A program made the position numbers and the translations under genes. Under the pieces are notes generated by a model. That model was not told the DNA's origin. It saw only the letters and a list, made by a program, of their open reading frames with translations, and made no database searches. A stretch of DNA of 64,000 nt from Penelope pileata (Eukaryota; Chordata; Aves; Galliformes; Cracidae), in assembly GCA_013396635.1 (NCBI GenBank), contig WBMW01005028.1:62001-126000 (forward strand). The letters are read 5' to 3'. This document shows positions 47,056-59,497 of the stretch, piece after piece; position 1 is the first letter of the stretch; each line of letters begins with the position of its first letter.

Positions 47056-48880
47056 TTTTTTCAAAGCATTTATTTCCACCCAGATTAAAAGAGGAGAAAA
47101 TGCCCTGATAGTATGCATGGAGAATTATTACCAGGAGGATTATATTCCTCACATTTTTTTTTGAGAGGAATCTACTTAAGATCTTGACAAGAATTATTAT
47201 CCTCATGACACAGAGGTTGAGTACCCTTTTGTCTTTGGAGAGAAGTAAGGTAGTGTATTCATATAGTCTGAAAAAAACGAAATACGTTCTCTTCTATTAG
47301 CAACTCGAGAGGATGATTAACAGCAATCATTAGATAAGTTAAATATTTTTAAATAGCAGGACTGGGTCATTGAATAGAATTGGCTGTGAACTACTGATCT
47401 TGAAATAGAGCTACTACCTGGTGTCATTCATGTGAAATTACATGGAAAAAGAGAGAGCTGGGTGTATTAGTCAGAAACAGGATGTCTATTAGCAAGTGAT
47501 CTAGCGTTTCTCAGGAAAAAAGTGACATCTTCAACTAATGTATTTTCAGGTAAATTAGGAAAAATACAATTCATTAGACATTACAAAATAGTAAGTGTAT
47601 CTTGATCACACACAAGAAAATGTATTTCAAAGTGGAACTGTTGGAGAGAAAAGCTAATAGTGTGATCAGCAACATGGGGTATTTGTTTTGTTTAGACTAA
47701 TAAAAGATACCTTGTTTAGCCGAGCGAAAGAAGAGATGGATGGCATATGACTGTGGTATTTGAAAGAGCATAAATACTTCAGAGAAGAGTAGGAAAAATA
47801 TTTTTGGGAAAATTTGATCATTGATGATAATGTTAGATAAATTTGGAACAATTCTATAATAAAAGTATTTGGGGGAGGAAGGGGATAGGGGAAAGGTGTT
47901 TATACTGGAATTCAAGATGTGTACAGAGGTAACTCACAGTTTTGTGGCATATGACAATTAGAAGTAGCCGAGGATAATTTCTTCAATTCTCGAATATTAA
48001 CTTGTTCAGAGCTTTAAAAGAGCTTTTGTTGCATTAAGATTTAAGAAAGGATATAGATATGAACTCAGAAAATATTTGTGAATTATCTTTCTTTTCATGT
48101 AGGCATCAATAGAAAATAATATAGAATGTAATCAGTGAAGATAATCTGTAATCAGTAAAGCATAATTAATGACAATTAGCATAGTTTTATAGTAAACAGC
48201 TTCTATCAGACAAATGGTGTCTCTTTGCTGAGATAACATTTGGTTTAGGATAGTAACAAGGCCTTTATAATATAGCTAGAGATAGAACACAAGGGCAATT
48301 GTCGTAAGATGCCATTAAATACTGCTAAAAATATGGCATTGTTCAAACTCCACAAAATCCATATTCAATGTATTAAAGATCGATCAATTGAGTTTTTATA
48401 GTTTACAGGCTCTCCTGTATGTGCATCAGGGACCAGTGCTCTAGAAGAAAATATAAAATCAATACAAATAAATTTATGAGTGACATAAACACTGGCAGAG
48501 TAGTAAATAATACTAGAGGCAAGTTAGTAATAAAGATCGCTATGCGTCATTTGGTAAAGAGACGGTAAGGTTAATTTAAATGTGTACAAGGTCATATAAC
48601 AAGAAAAAGGGAATGTACATCATATTTGTGGAGTGGAAAACACTTATTTGGAAAGCATTGATTTGGAAAAGGCCTTAGAGTAAAATTGAATAAAAATGGA
48701 TTTGTGAATATGTTAATTTTTATACACATATGTATGGATAGAAAATTCTTTAGTTTGAAATGTTTTAATATTTTATTCAAACACAAGTGTGGAAGGAAAA
48801 TAAGGATTTTAATTGATTAGAGTGTTTGATTTCAATGAAATAAAAGGTATTAAACATGTCAGAAGATAGTTTAGAGTGAA
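47056..48880. other. Unique AT-rich DNA, no gene seen
   Basis: Only short frames occur (up to 72 codons), no repeat is recognised, and there is no pattern of splice sites that I trust. Confidence 0.5.
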
Positions 48881-49128
48881 TCATAAAGTCATAGAATCCT
48901 TAGAGTTGAGCTAGATCAGGTTGCTCAGAGCTTGGTCCAGCATGATCTTGAATGTCTCCAGAGATGGGGCTTCTACCACCTCTCTGGGCAACCTGTTCCA
49001 GTGCTTCACCACTCTCACTGTAAAAAACTTTTTCCTTAAATCTAACCTAAATTTCCTCTTTCAGTTTGACGCCATCCCTCCTTGTCCTATCCCCACAGAC
49101 TCTTCTAAAGAGTCTGTACCCCAAAAGT
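48881..49128 (-). mobile_element. CR1 LINE 3' fragment (-), with small deletion
   Basis: Reversed tail sequence (TCATAAAGTCATAGAATC) is followed after a few bases by a CR1 C-terminal region on the minus strand (…ctctctgggcaacctgttccagtgcttcaccactctcactgtaaaaaa). The reversed 3' UTR motif ggttggaagggacc is mostly missing, so there is an internal deletion in the 3' UTR. Similarity fades near 49128, next to a long AT palindrome. Confidence 0.88.
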
Positions 49129-49147
49129 GAAACACTTTTTAAATTTA

Positions 49148-49169
49148 AAAATTTAAATATTTAAATTTT
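49148..49169. repeat. 22-bp perfect AT palindrome
   Basis: The 22 bases from 49148 to 49169 equal their own reverse complement (AAAATTTAAAT and its mirror). The palindrome contains only A and T and lies about 20 bases outside the upstream edge of the CR1 fragment at 48881-49128. Confidence 0.9.
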
Positions 49170-50790
49170 GTGAAGTTGAAACTCCTAGGTCTAAAGATAG
49201 AGACATTATGCTTCTCCATTAAGTACTCTTGAAAGCTCCCCTGAATTGCTGTGGCCACAACACTGTGGACATAAGTGAAACCTCTTGCCATCCAGGAAAT
49301 ACCCTCCTGTATTCCTAGTGAATGAGGGATATTCTTCTGTCTCTTTGTTGACTTAGCATCCTCCCATTGCTAAGTCATGAAGATTAGAACAGCCTGAAAC
49401 TACAGTCAGGACAAACAGTATAGCCAAAAGCTGTTATCAATGTTGGAGACTGGGAGTTTTTTATTCTAAGAAATGCACAATAAGATTTCTTGTGCCCCCA
49501 TAGAATATATTCCATGCAGTATTCTCATGGGAGTGCCAGTCATCCAATTTAGTAGCTCTGATCAGTTCATATTTGGAATTAATTATAAATCTGTATAATA
49601 TAATGAGCATTTCTGATTAAAATGGCCAAGTAATTCTGATAGTGGCTATTCTGTAGAGTTTTTACTTACTACATGTGTCACAGCACCGAGCATCATCAAG
49701 GTTGCACGACTCTGATCTTCATAGAATGCCATTTACATTGAAGCAATGTAAAGGCATGATAGCAAATTAATGTGCATTTTAATGCTTGGGCTATATAATT
49801 TTAGTTCAGATATGTCACTTTACTAACTGTCTTTCTAGGTGTGAATATGCAGACTCTTGGAATCACTTCCTTGTGAGTGAGGCAGGACCTCTCCAAGTGT
49901 TCAATCCCTCAGCTGCAGTGCATGGCTCTCCCTTCTTATTCCGCCTGACTTCAGTGCATCTTTCACTTCCTCGCAAGTGGTCTGTATTTCTGGACCGTAC
50001 CGAGTAAGGAGCAAGACTTTCCAGCTCTTTTCTTTCCTGATTTGAACCGCAGTCTTGTTCTATACCAATGTTGGTTTTTATGTCCTCTCTTCCTTCTCAC
50101 ACTTACAGATTATTCCTATTCCTTCCTTCACTTTTTTTTCTGTTCTCATTGCTTCAAATGTCTTATTGCTGATTTTAAACCAGGGTATCAGTAAAGAATA
50201 GTAAGCCTACAGCTAGCTTTTCCTCTTTTCACTTGCTTGAGTCTTGTATCTCATTTTCTTGTCTTGGTTGTTGTCTATGACTTGTGTCATTCCCATGCTA
50301 AAGCAATTGATTTTTCAGGTTTAAAAGCCATGGCCTTTTTTTCTGGCCTTAAAAAATTAGCTTTTCCTTCCTCATTAACCACTTTTATTTTGTCTAGTTT
50401 GCACAACTATTATCTCTAGAACTTCTCTTTATTCTTGAGTGTGCTGCTAATAAAACCTTTATTCATATTTTGGTTATGCTCAGGGCATTCTGTATGAAAT
50501 TTGAGCATATTTTAAGTGTCTTCTAGTGCCAGTATCTAAATTCCTTTCCAGAGAATTTATTGTAATTTTTCTATTTGCCTAAAAAGAGGACAAAGATGAA
50601 TATTTAATTGTTTTGAGGAGTAAGAACTGTAAAGTGAAACAGAAAAATAAACTTGAAAATATAACAAACTTATCTACAAGACCACATTTTTACTTTGTTC
50701 ATATTTATTATATCCCTAGCTTGAGAATACAGTATGTAACAGCTTGACTATTCACTCAGGCAAATAATTAGATGATGTGTACAAACATCC
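49170..50790. other. Unique DNA, no gene seen
   Basis: No repeat or domain is recognised. Frames of 73 and 60 codons at 49786 and 50237 (plus) fall in T-rich DNA and look like chance. Confidence 0.5.
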
Positions 50791-50985
50791 AGGGTGGTGA
50801 GATGCTGGAACAGGTTGCCCAGAGAAGTCATTGATGCCCCCTCCCTGGAAGTATTCAAAGCCAGGCTGGATGGGGCTTTAAGTAACCTGGTCTAGTGGGA
50901 GGTGTCCTTGCCCATGGCAGGGGGGTTGGAACAAGATGATCTCTAAGGTCCCCTCCAACCTGAACCATTCTATGATTCTATTATT
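50791..50985 (+). mobile_element. Young CR1 LINE, short 3' fragment
   Basis: The fragment begins inside ORF2 at the stretch that reads GGEMLEQVAQ/WNRLPREVV in the neighbouring frame. It then carries the last codons (…PSLEVFKARLDGAL-NLV, TAG), the 3' UTR and the CCATTCTATGATTCTA tail. It is nearly the same as the end of the copy at 25010-25187, so it belongs to the same recent subfamily. The 5' truncation leaves about 195 bp. Confidence 0.95.
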
Positions 50986-52534
50986 CATTCTATCCCTTTG
51001 TTCTTTTTTTCCTCCAAGTTCTGCCCCATTAGGACTGTATGATCTTCTTTAGGTAGTGACTATATGGTCTTGAGTACCTAAAAATCCTTTCTACATTTCT
51101 GGCACTAGCAGAAACAGATAACTAGATCCAAGAAATGTCTCTGAGACTTTGAGCCCACTCCATTCTAAATGGAGCTCATTATTTTGCACAGGACAGCACA
51201 TGCATTATACATATACACGCATTACAATATATATATATGTATCAGTTGAGTTCTAAATACAAAGCGTGAGGAGTGTCTAGGTTCTTATTGAGAAGCATTG
51301 TGAGGCAATTAACTGAAATAGTACTTTCTTCTAAAGTTTTTTTTACATTAAACTTTGTTTCTTATTCCAGCATTACACTTGAGACCATCATACAAACCTT
51401 TCTCTTTGCATACAGTTTTTGCTGCTCTAATTAATTCCCTTCTTTTCTTCTCTTGTCTCCCATCCCTCCCCCCTTCTGAAATTGGATCAAATAATAGGGG
51501 CAGGCTTCCAACTTTGTTGTTTGATGTACTTTTATCAAAAAATGAAGCAAAACTAAAAAGCATGAGTTCTTTATTATGATATTGTTGCTTTCCAAAATGA
51601 GGTCTTTGTGAAAAAAAGATTGTGATTATAAGATACCAATCAGCCATATGATAAAACCTCTCACCACCCTAAATATGTGCCAAATCTTAGAAACACACCT
51701 GTTGCTGTTATATTCATTTTAAGAACACAAAAATGAAGGATATAAAGAATTTCAGACACCAAGCAGACTGCAGGATAATCCCCTAATCCAGATAGATGAA
51801 AGGAAATGTAGATTTTATGCTCTCTTGAGAGTGACAGTCTGTCAAAAAATAGATCCTTCTGCTCAGCTTGCCAAAAAATAGAGAAGAGAGAAAGAGAGAG
51901 AAAAGGTCTCTATCTCAGACATACAAACACACATACAGACGCAATGAGAATGCCGGTGCTACAGCACTACATTATTCAACACTCCTGTAGAGATCAATGC
52001 CAAAACACATACAATAGATATCTCTGTTTCTCTCCTGAAGAGCAAGTATACTGTTTGAAAATAGGAAATGTTTGCACCTTAAACTATAAAGAAAAAAAAA
52101 CCTTTTAGTGTATCAAACAGATTGCAATCAAGAGAGCAATATTTTCTCTTACAATAAAGATTTTCAATAGGCACAAAAAATAATTGCAAAATACTATTGT
52201 TTTAAAGTAATCTTAGGACATTTCTGTTCAAAAAACAATCATGGTCAATACAAGCAACTTGCATTTCCCAGAAATTTTCTGGGCCAGGTTGTGTGTATTC
52301 ATGTCAAGTGCTACCTTTGATTTCAATTAGTATGCTTGAATAATAAGGGACAAAGACAAAATGTAATCTTGCATTTTTAATGTAATGATATCCTTTCGTT
52401 TGAATCCCACATGGTACATGAGAGATTCTTCTTACTGGATAAAGTGACAGTATTACTTTGAGTGAGCTGTGTGATTACTTCTGTTTCTTCATCTCTCTCT
52501 CATTTAATCTATTTTTTATCTTTTATGTTCACAG

Positions 52535-53040
52535 GGTGCAGAAGGTGAAAGAGGGGATGGAAAAGCACATCAAGCAAAATGTGGATAGAGTCAGCAGTAA
52601 AAATAAAAATAAAAAAGAAAATGCATGCTGTCCTCCACTGTGCAAAGCACGCATAATTGCTGACATGAAGAAGTTTGCACTTCTGGGAGGAAAAAATTAA
52701 CCGGCAAAGATTCTTTACGAATGACAAGAACAAATCCAGAAGGGAAAAAAAAAAAAAAAAAAAAGAGAAGAGAGAGAACACTTACTGTTTTACAGCGTAA
52801 CTTAGTGCTTACTCTGTTTTGGACATATGACATCAATGCTTCTACATTTATCTGGACTGTAATCTTGTATCCATACTGTTTGCATTCTGTAGGTCTTCAT
52901 TCTATGTTTTAAACCAAGCACTGGCCATTCTCCAGGACATAACCTTTCTCGTGTCCACAACAAAATGATAACAACTACTTAAACATACTGTAATTTGCTT
53001 CTTTAGTTAAAAAGCACAATAAATTAAACAAAACCTTTTG
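52535..53040 (+). other. Possible 3' terminal exon
   Basis: A long pyrimidine-rich tract (52470-52530) ends in TTCACAG at 52528-52534, a strong acceptor pattern. AATAAA lies at 53018-53023, so an exon of about 500 bp would fit. If entered in phase 0, the first codons read GAEGERGDGKAHQAKCG and then stop; the start has three Gly-X-Y triplets, which could hint at a collagen-like end but is far too short to rely on. A second frame stays open for 55 codons from the acceptor and is Lys-rich. It could instead be the end of a noncoding RNA, or chance. No upstream exon was found. Confidence 0.2.
52745..52764 (+). repeat. Poly(A) tract
   Basis: A run of 20 A is followed by a GA-rich stretch. It lies inside the possible terminal exon, about 255 bases before the AATAAA. 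Confidence 0.9.
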
Positions 53041-54790
53041 AGCCTCAATGAAGAGTTAGCGATGTACTAACATATATAACGCAGATAAAATGCTCCTGAA
53101 TCAATATCTGCATGTTTTCTTCACTTTTTAAGAAATACTTAGCAAATCTGACCAATCTGCTCTTAATGGTAATTCTAATCTACTGGGGAAGAACATTCAT
53201 CATTCACAATGTTTTCTGCTTTTTGTAATTGCGTGAGACATTACAAGTTATCTTCAACATGTATAAGCAAATAAGCAACAGGAATGGAAAGTATTACTAT
53301 ATCCTTGGGAGAGGGCATTATCTTTGTCATAGGAAGACATATAGGGAGGAACTCAGTGCTCATGTTATTGCAGTATAGGAGAATCTAAGAGGCTTTTAAC
53401 TCCCTTGTAAATCCTCCCTTGTTCTCTTGCCACAGTGTTGAGGACTCCTGGATTGTCAGGGAAGAACCACATCTTCTTGCTGTCTCCTTTTTCTATATGT
53501 ATCTTGACTGACCTCCAGCTTCTGACACATATGGATGCAGCAGAGAACATGACCAAGTAGGAGTATGCAGTGAGGAGCTCTGGATTCAGGAAAAGATGAG
53601 GGTGGCCACAGCTGCCGGTCACGCTGAGAATGGTCTCTCAAGGCTGCACTTTGCTGGAAGATGTTTTACACACTGAAAACCCTCTAGGAAAAATTTGTTT
53701 CCTTAAATACTGTGTTAGATAGGAAGATTTGATACAACATAAAATACCTACTGTAGAAAAAAATCCAAGAGTCCCATGAAAAACAGAGGTCACAGCACAC
53801 TTATTTCTCAGTTATTTCCACAGCTTTTTTTAGGCATTTCAGAAGAATAAACTGTTAAGAGATCTTAAACAGATCAGTGAGATGACTTTTCATATATTTA
53901 TAAAGAGAAAAAGGCACAGAGTTGGGAAAGTATGAAGGCTTTAGAATCCCAGAGCATTAGTATTTGATGTTAATTTTCATCCTATTATGCAAAAATGCAA
54001 AATTTGACTTTCCTTCTTAGTCAAGAATGTTCTGAGGCTTCAACAAAGATAGTGGAATTTAAAATATTAAGATAAAAATGATACATAACTGCAACATATT
54101 TTAATGATTATTTATTAAAATGGCATGTACTATAATAACTGAACTGAACATAATTTCATAAAATGCCAGCTATACAATACATTATGTATATGGACACAAT
54201 TATTTAATTTAGATGTTAGGTACCTTACTGAGCAGGAGGCAAAATGATATGCTGCAACATGCAGTTCCTTCTCGTGCCTTTCTTGCTTTAAACTTGATTG
54301 CAATTACAAGGAAAAAAAAAAGTTTCTGAAGAAACTCACTTTCATAAGAACTTAGTAGATGTGCCAACATAATCTTCACTTTGTGGGGTTTTTTTGGTTG
54401 CTGTTGTTATTGAACTTCAACATATAAGTTAATTTAGAAAAAATGACTTCTATCACATGGAGAAGAGTGAGAGAAGGGAGCACTCAGTGCTCACAGCTAC
54501 AGAGGAGAAGGAAGCATTTCCCTTTTATAAAGCTATCTATAAAGGGGACCTGGATTCAAATGCATTTTCTTTTTAAGGAAATTTGAATCCACCTCCATTC
54601 TGACTGTAAAATGGTGGAGCCATTAAATGGCACTCTGTAAATGGATTTAGGCATACCATTCTCTCCTATTTCTGGTGCTGTAGATTAAATCCAAGGAACC
54701 TAAACATCATTCCCTCACCTGAGGAGTGGTCTTAAAGACAGTCCCTGTGTCAGTGCACATTTAATTAGCTATGTAAGTAAAATTGTCCTG

Positions 54791-54819
54791 AAAATAAATA
54801 AATGAATAAATAAATAAAG
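54791..54819 (+). repeat. (AAAT)n microsatellite
   Basis: About six to seven AAAT units occur, with one interruption (AATG). Confidence 0.9.
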
Positions 54820-57800
54820 CATCTTCTTTAACTAGTAGTTTAGATTGCCCTTTTGAAGAAGTTTACCAATTCAGACCAGGCAAGACGCCCTTCTGGTGGG
54901 ATTTTTCTCCTGCAGCATTAAAAGCATGTTTGCAGTAGAATTTTTCTTTACGTTAGGGGTGTTTTTCAAGTGACTCTCTCAGTCACTTCCACTGGTGCAC
55001 TGGTTCACACAGAGAACGATCCTGGGTCAAACAAATTGGGCTCCTTTTGGACAAACTTGCACTGGGAGATGTAGACATGACCCTAATTTGACCTTTTTTC
55101 AGTGACATCATTCTGCATTCATGAGTCATTTAAGAAGGATCAAACCTCATTTGCATCTGTACTGTATTTTAGCAATGAAAATCATACTATCTGGATGGAC
55201 ACTGTAATTCAAATTCAATATAGAAGTGCTATAAAAGATCATTGGGCAGGATAGTCCAGTTGTTTATGATGAGGGGATACGAAAGCTGACAATTTAGTTT
55301 TTAAACTTCTTCATGAAATGCAGTTTTTCCTTTCCCTTTCATTAACAAATTCCTGGATATTTTCTTCTGGAATAAGTTGAATGATTATGAGCTATTGACT
55401 AATCACAGGCTGCCAAGTATTCGGATCAAAATTGTTTGTGCTATGCAATTTCTCAGATAATTCTCTACCAACAGACACTTTCTGTCTAATTTATGGATAA
55501 GTGCTAGCTGTGGAATTTTCCATTACTAGGACTCCAGCACATGATATTCTTTTTATTAACTGTATCGCCATTAGTGTATTTGGGGTTCGAGCCATGGACT
55601 GCAGCCATCTCCAAAAGGATGTGAAACTAAGCAAGTGAAGAATGAGTGATTTACATCAGCCACAAATGCACCATTCACCCAAATGCTGCAAGCAATTCAT
55701 TCCAAAAGCTATTCTAATGAATGGTATTCATACTTCTGAAATGAACCAACGAGGGACCTGCCAACTTCTGTCCAGAGTAATCTTTGATATGAGACAACAC
55801 TGAATATGCAGAGACTTTGAACCCGCAAGACCACAAAAGTATTGGGAATACTAGACATAGTTTGAAATATGAATGCTCAGATTTACATGTTCTGAAAAGT
55901 TCATAGGAGATATTTTTGGATTACTTATTTTTTTTTCCTATGATATTAGCTATTTTAAAATGAATTTATTGCTCAGTTAAAAATTCATTTTTGCTGTTTA
56001 ATTGCTGTTTGGCTTTCACTTCTAGAACAGCAGAGTTTAAGTAATTTTTTTACACCTCCTTTCAATCTCACACTCAGTGCACTCTTCCACACAATCTTTC
56101 TTTCCTGAACAGATTTTGCTGGACTTCTTTGGGAATGAGATTGAGTTAAATGAAAATGAAAAAAGAGAAAAGACTAGAGTAAAATGTTTGCTGAATTACA
56201 TCCTAAAGGTATACATATGATTAACAGTATGTTTTCCATTTACACTTTCATCCATTCACAAGTGGAGAACTGTAGGATATTTTCTGAAGCTTTCTGCTTG
56301 CTAAATATTGCCACGGACTGATACATTAACCAGTTGATTTTGATTACAGCGATTGCATTTTGAATGCACATAAAATAATTTCTAGTAGCTAATTTGTAAG
56401 GTTAATATGAACGGTGTTTACAGTATGAGGATATGTCCTGATAGTGTAAAATACAACTCTATCCTGCTGCATTTAAGTACTTTGTAACATTTTCAGATAA
56501 ACATCATCTATCTAAATTTAGGTGAAATACCATTTCAATCCATTCAACTGATCCAGGTGACTGTTTCTGTGTAATAACTTTGAAGAAGCTCGATCGGTTT
56601 TCTCGTGAATTAAGTGGCAGCAGTGTTGAAGAAAGCAATACTCAAGCTCTCAAGTGGCAATGAAGGTGAAATCATGAGCCATCACAGAGGACCAGATTAA
56701 ATTCCCTTTAAACAATTTACAGAAAAGAAAGACTTGGAAATGAACATTAAAGTGGCAGACATTTGATATCTTGTAAAATCTAGATGTGCACATTTAAAAA
56801 CAAACGGAACAACACTTAAAATTCTGGGATAAATACTACAGTGTAATCAACCATATAAATAAAACTCATCTGCTATCCTTCCCTGTGTGTTCTATTAATG
56901 CCTTTATCACTAACATCTCTCTATGTTGCCATTATTAATTAATGAATCCTTTTATTCACGTATGCTTGGATGAAAGTGTAAGTACAACACTTTTGTCAGT
57001 AAAGAGCAGGCTGAGAACACACAAGACTGGCCAGATTTCTCTGTCAATGCACCTGAAAATAGAGATTCTCCTGCTAGCATCATCCATGCAGAGATGAAAC
57101 CTCTCTGGGAGGATATTTTGCATACCTATTAGCAGTTAAAGATTTATCAGTTCTGAGAGCATTTTCAGTAACGATGTCAGATACAGAAATATATCTAAGT
57201 TCAGCTGTCCTTAGTATCAATTTCTGTGAATTAAAAAAAAAAAACGCAAGACATGCACACAAAATAAAATCACATGAAACAAAACTGAGCTTTTTTAAAA
57301 AAGAGATATGTCCCCCTGCCCTCTTCTTGTGTGAAGACGTAAAACAGTTCAGAAAAAAATTAGCAGATTTCAGAATGTCCTCTGAAGAGTGGTTAAAGGT
57401 TATAAGATGACAATGAAAATAAGGATAATAAAATAGATTAAAAGAGATCAGCTAGGAGATAGTAGGGATGTACAGCCTCACGTTGGCCTCAAAGACAAAA
57501 TGTATTAAGAACAGAGGGAAGCTTAGATGACCAAGGCTGTTGAAGATTATATTTTGCTATCCTCCCTGAAAAGCTCTCTAGAGAATCTCAGTAGATTTAC
57601 TAGATTTAGTAACGTGACCTCCTGGTGGCTCATAGTGAAAAAAAAGTTGTTCAAGAGATCCTAATTTTATATGAGAAAGTAATATTATGCCTGCAGCTAG
57701 CTGGCCATATGGTTTTGCCCTCAGAGTTTTCACTGCAAGTGAAAAATCATGCCTAAAATTTATGGATGCCTTTGAAAGCAATATTTGTGTCTATGACTGC

Positions 57801-58417
57801 TCCATACATGGGTTCTGCCCTTCACAGCAGTTTTATTCTGGAGTAGCATGTCTGGCCGCAGTTATATGTCAGACACAAGCAAGTTCAGGTGTTTTTAAGG
57901 GATGTAGTACGTGGGCTGTGTTGTAGCCCACTGTCTGCAGTCAGATGCTGGATTAACATCAGCATTAACATCTTCACTAATATCCTTGATATGAAAAGGA
58001 TTTTCCCCTAATGCTCATCTTTGCTCCATGCTGTAAAAACATACTTTAAAAGTTGGTAGCATGAGACTCAGAAACACGACTTTTTTGAAAGTGATATTAG
58101 TACTAAAGCATCACAAAACCCATTCAATGTAGGAAGCTGACTAAAACAGGTTTTCTGTATTGGATCTCGGTTGGTTCAATTATAGAGCATTTCATGTCTG
58201 AAGGGAACAATAGCGCATTTGTGTGATGATGTTTGCAATTTTCATATTAAATAAAAAAGAAATATTTTGATTTGTTTCTTCTTCAGACTGACTTTCCTTT
58301 GAAGTTGCATTTTGCCTCATGTTAATAACAAAGATATTGAACCAAACAGATTTTTGCTAAGTTACATTTCTGAAAATATTTAGTTTATAAATGTAATATA
58401 CATCTAGCAGATGTATT

Positions 58418-58840
58418 TGGCACACTGGAGCACAAGTCTTATGAGGAGTGGCTGAGGGAGCTGGGATTGTTAAGTCTGGAAAAGAGCAGGCTCAGGGGAG
58501 ACCTTATCGCACTCTACAACTATGTGAAAGGAGGCTGTGGTGAGGTGGCTGTTGGCCTCTTCTCCCAGGTAGTGATAGGACTAGAGGGAATGGCCTGAAG
58601 TTGCCCCAGGGGAGGTTCAAGTTAGATATTAGGAAAGCCTTCTTCTCTGACAGAGTGGTCAGGTAATGGAACAGGCTGCCCAGGGAGGTGATTGAGTCAC
58701 CTTACCTGGTGGTGTCCAAGGTACATCTGGATGTGGAACTGACGGACATGGTTTAGTGGGGAATCTTGGTGTGGATGGACAGTTGGACTAGATGACCTTA
58801 GAGGTCTTTTCCAACCTTGATGATTCTATGATGTTATGAA
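58418..58840 (+). mobile_element. CR1 LINE 3' fragment (+)
   Basis: The fragment starts at the block LEHKSYEEWLRELG and runs through LSLEKSRLRGDLIALYNYVK and on to a diverged C-terminus with frameshifts. It then has a 3' UTR (tggatggacagttggactagatgacctt … ggtcttttccaacctt) and a decayed ATTCTATG tail at 58822-58838. The UTR and the ggctgtggtgaggtgg insert differ from the 25-kb copy, so this is another, older subfamily. Confidence 0.92.
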
Positions 58841-59497
58841 ATATTGCCATAAACAGTGAAGTTAGTAGAGGCAGGAGTCCCTGAGAATCCTAATTGCCAA
58901 ACTACTAGTTAATTTCAAGTAGGATTCCCTGAGATCTAATGCATTTTATAGTTTATTTTAATTTTTTTTTTTAATTTTCCAGTGCTTACTCTCAGTCTTC
59001 TCTAGTTTATAAAATACTCAAATTTAAATTCATAACAAAGATTATCTATGACTGCAGAACTTCAAATCTGCATCTGAAATTTTCTTGATGGAGCCTGCCT
59101 TGACTTTAAACAAAGCATTGTCTAAATCTGCCTTTTCAAATTCTAGTCATTCAGGCTAAATGGGCCACATTTGACAGCTGATTAAAATATCTAAGTGTTA
59201 TCATTTTCAATGGTCACTATTGTGAAGAGTAACGTTAATGGATTTTTGTCTCTGCTAGTAAATTTTCATGACAGTTTTGCAAAGCAAATCTAAATTAAAA
59301 GCTTAATATTAAATTACATCAGCAAATCTTTTCACTTCAATTAAGTGAAATAATAGAACAATAACTACTATCAGTCAAAAGAAATATTTCATACAACAGC
59401 ATAACCTTTCACAGTGTTATCATTAGCTAGCTGCAATGATAACTGTGTTCATTTACACTATCTGAATGAATGCTATAGGGCATATCAAATCACATGC
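58841..59497. other. Unique DNA between two tail-to-tail CR1 copies
   Basis: AT-rich with no ORF or repeat recognised. It forms the 657-bp spacer between the 3' ends of two CR1 copies in opposite orientation. Confidence 0.55.

Larger units (their letters stand above)
50986..58417. other. Unique DNA, no convincing gene
   Basis: A possible 3' terminal exon is listed separately (52535-53040). Another good acceptor-like sequence (ctcccttgttctcttgccacag) ends at 53435; the following DNA has open minus-strand frames of 85 and 61 codons that I do not recognise. The 55090-56760 part is low in CpG, has an ATTTGCAT octamer at 55149-55156 and resembles conserved noncoding DNA. (TA)n near 51225 and simple repeats at 52745 and 54791 are present. 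No transposon is recognised. Confidence 0.45.

Noticed and set aside
52509..52836. Phe-rich minus-strand frames of 81-90 codons
   Set aside because: They arise from the poly(A) and A-rich plus strand read backwards as TTT codons.
55580..55600. GGTTCGAGCC, resembling the B box of a tRNA gene
   Set aside because: No A box, no acceptor-stem pairing and no cloverleaf can be drawn around it, so a chance match is likely.
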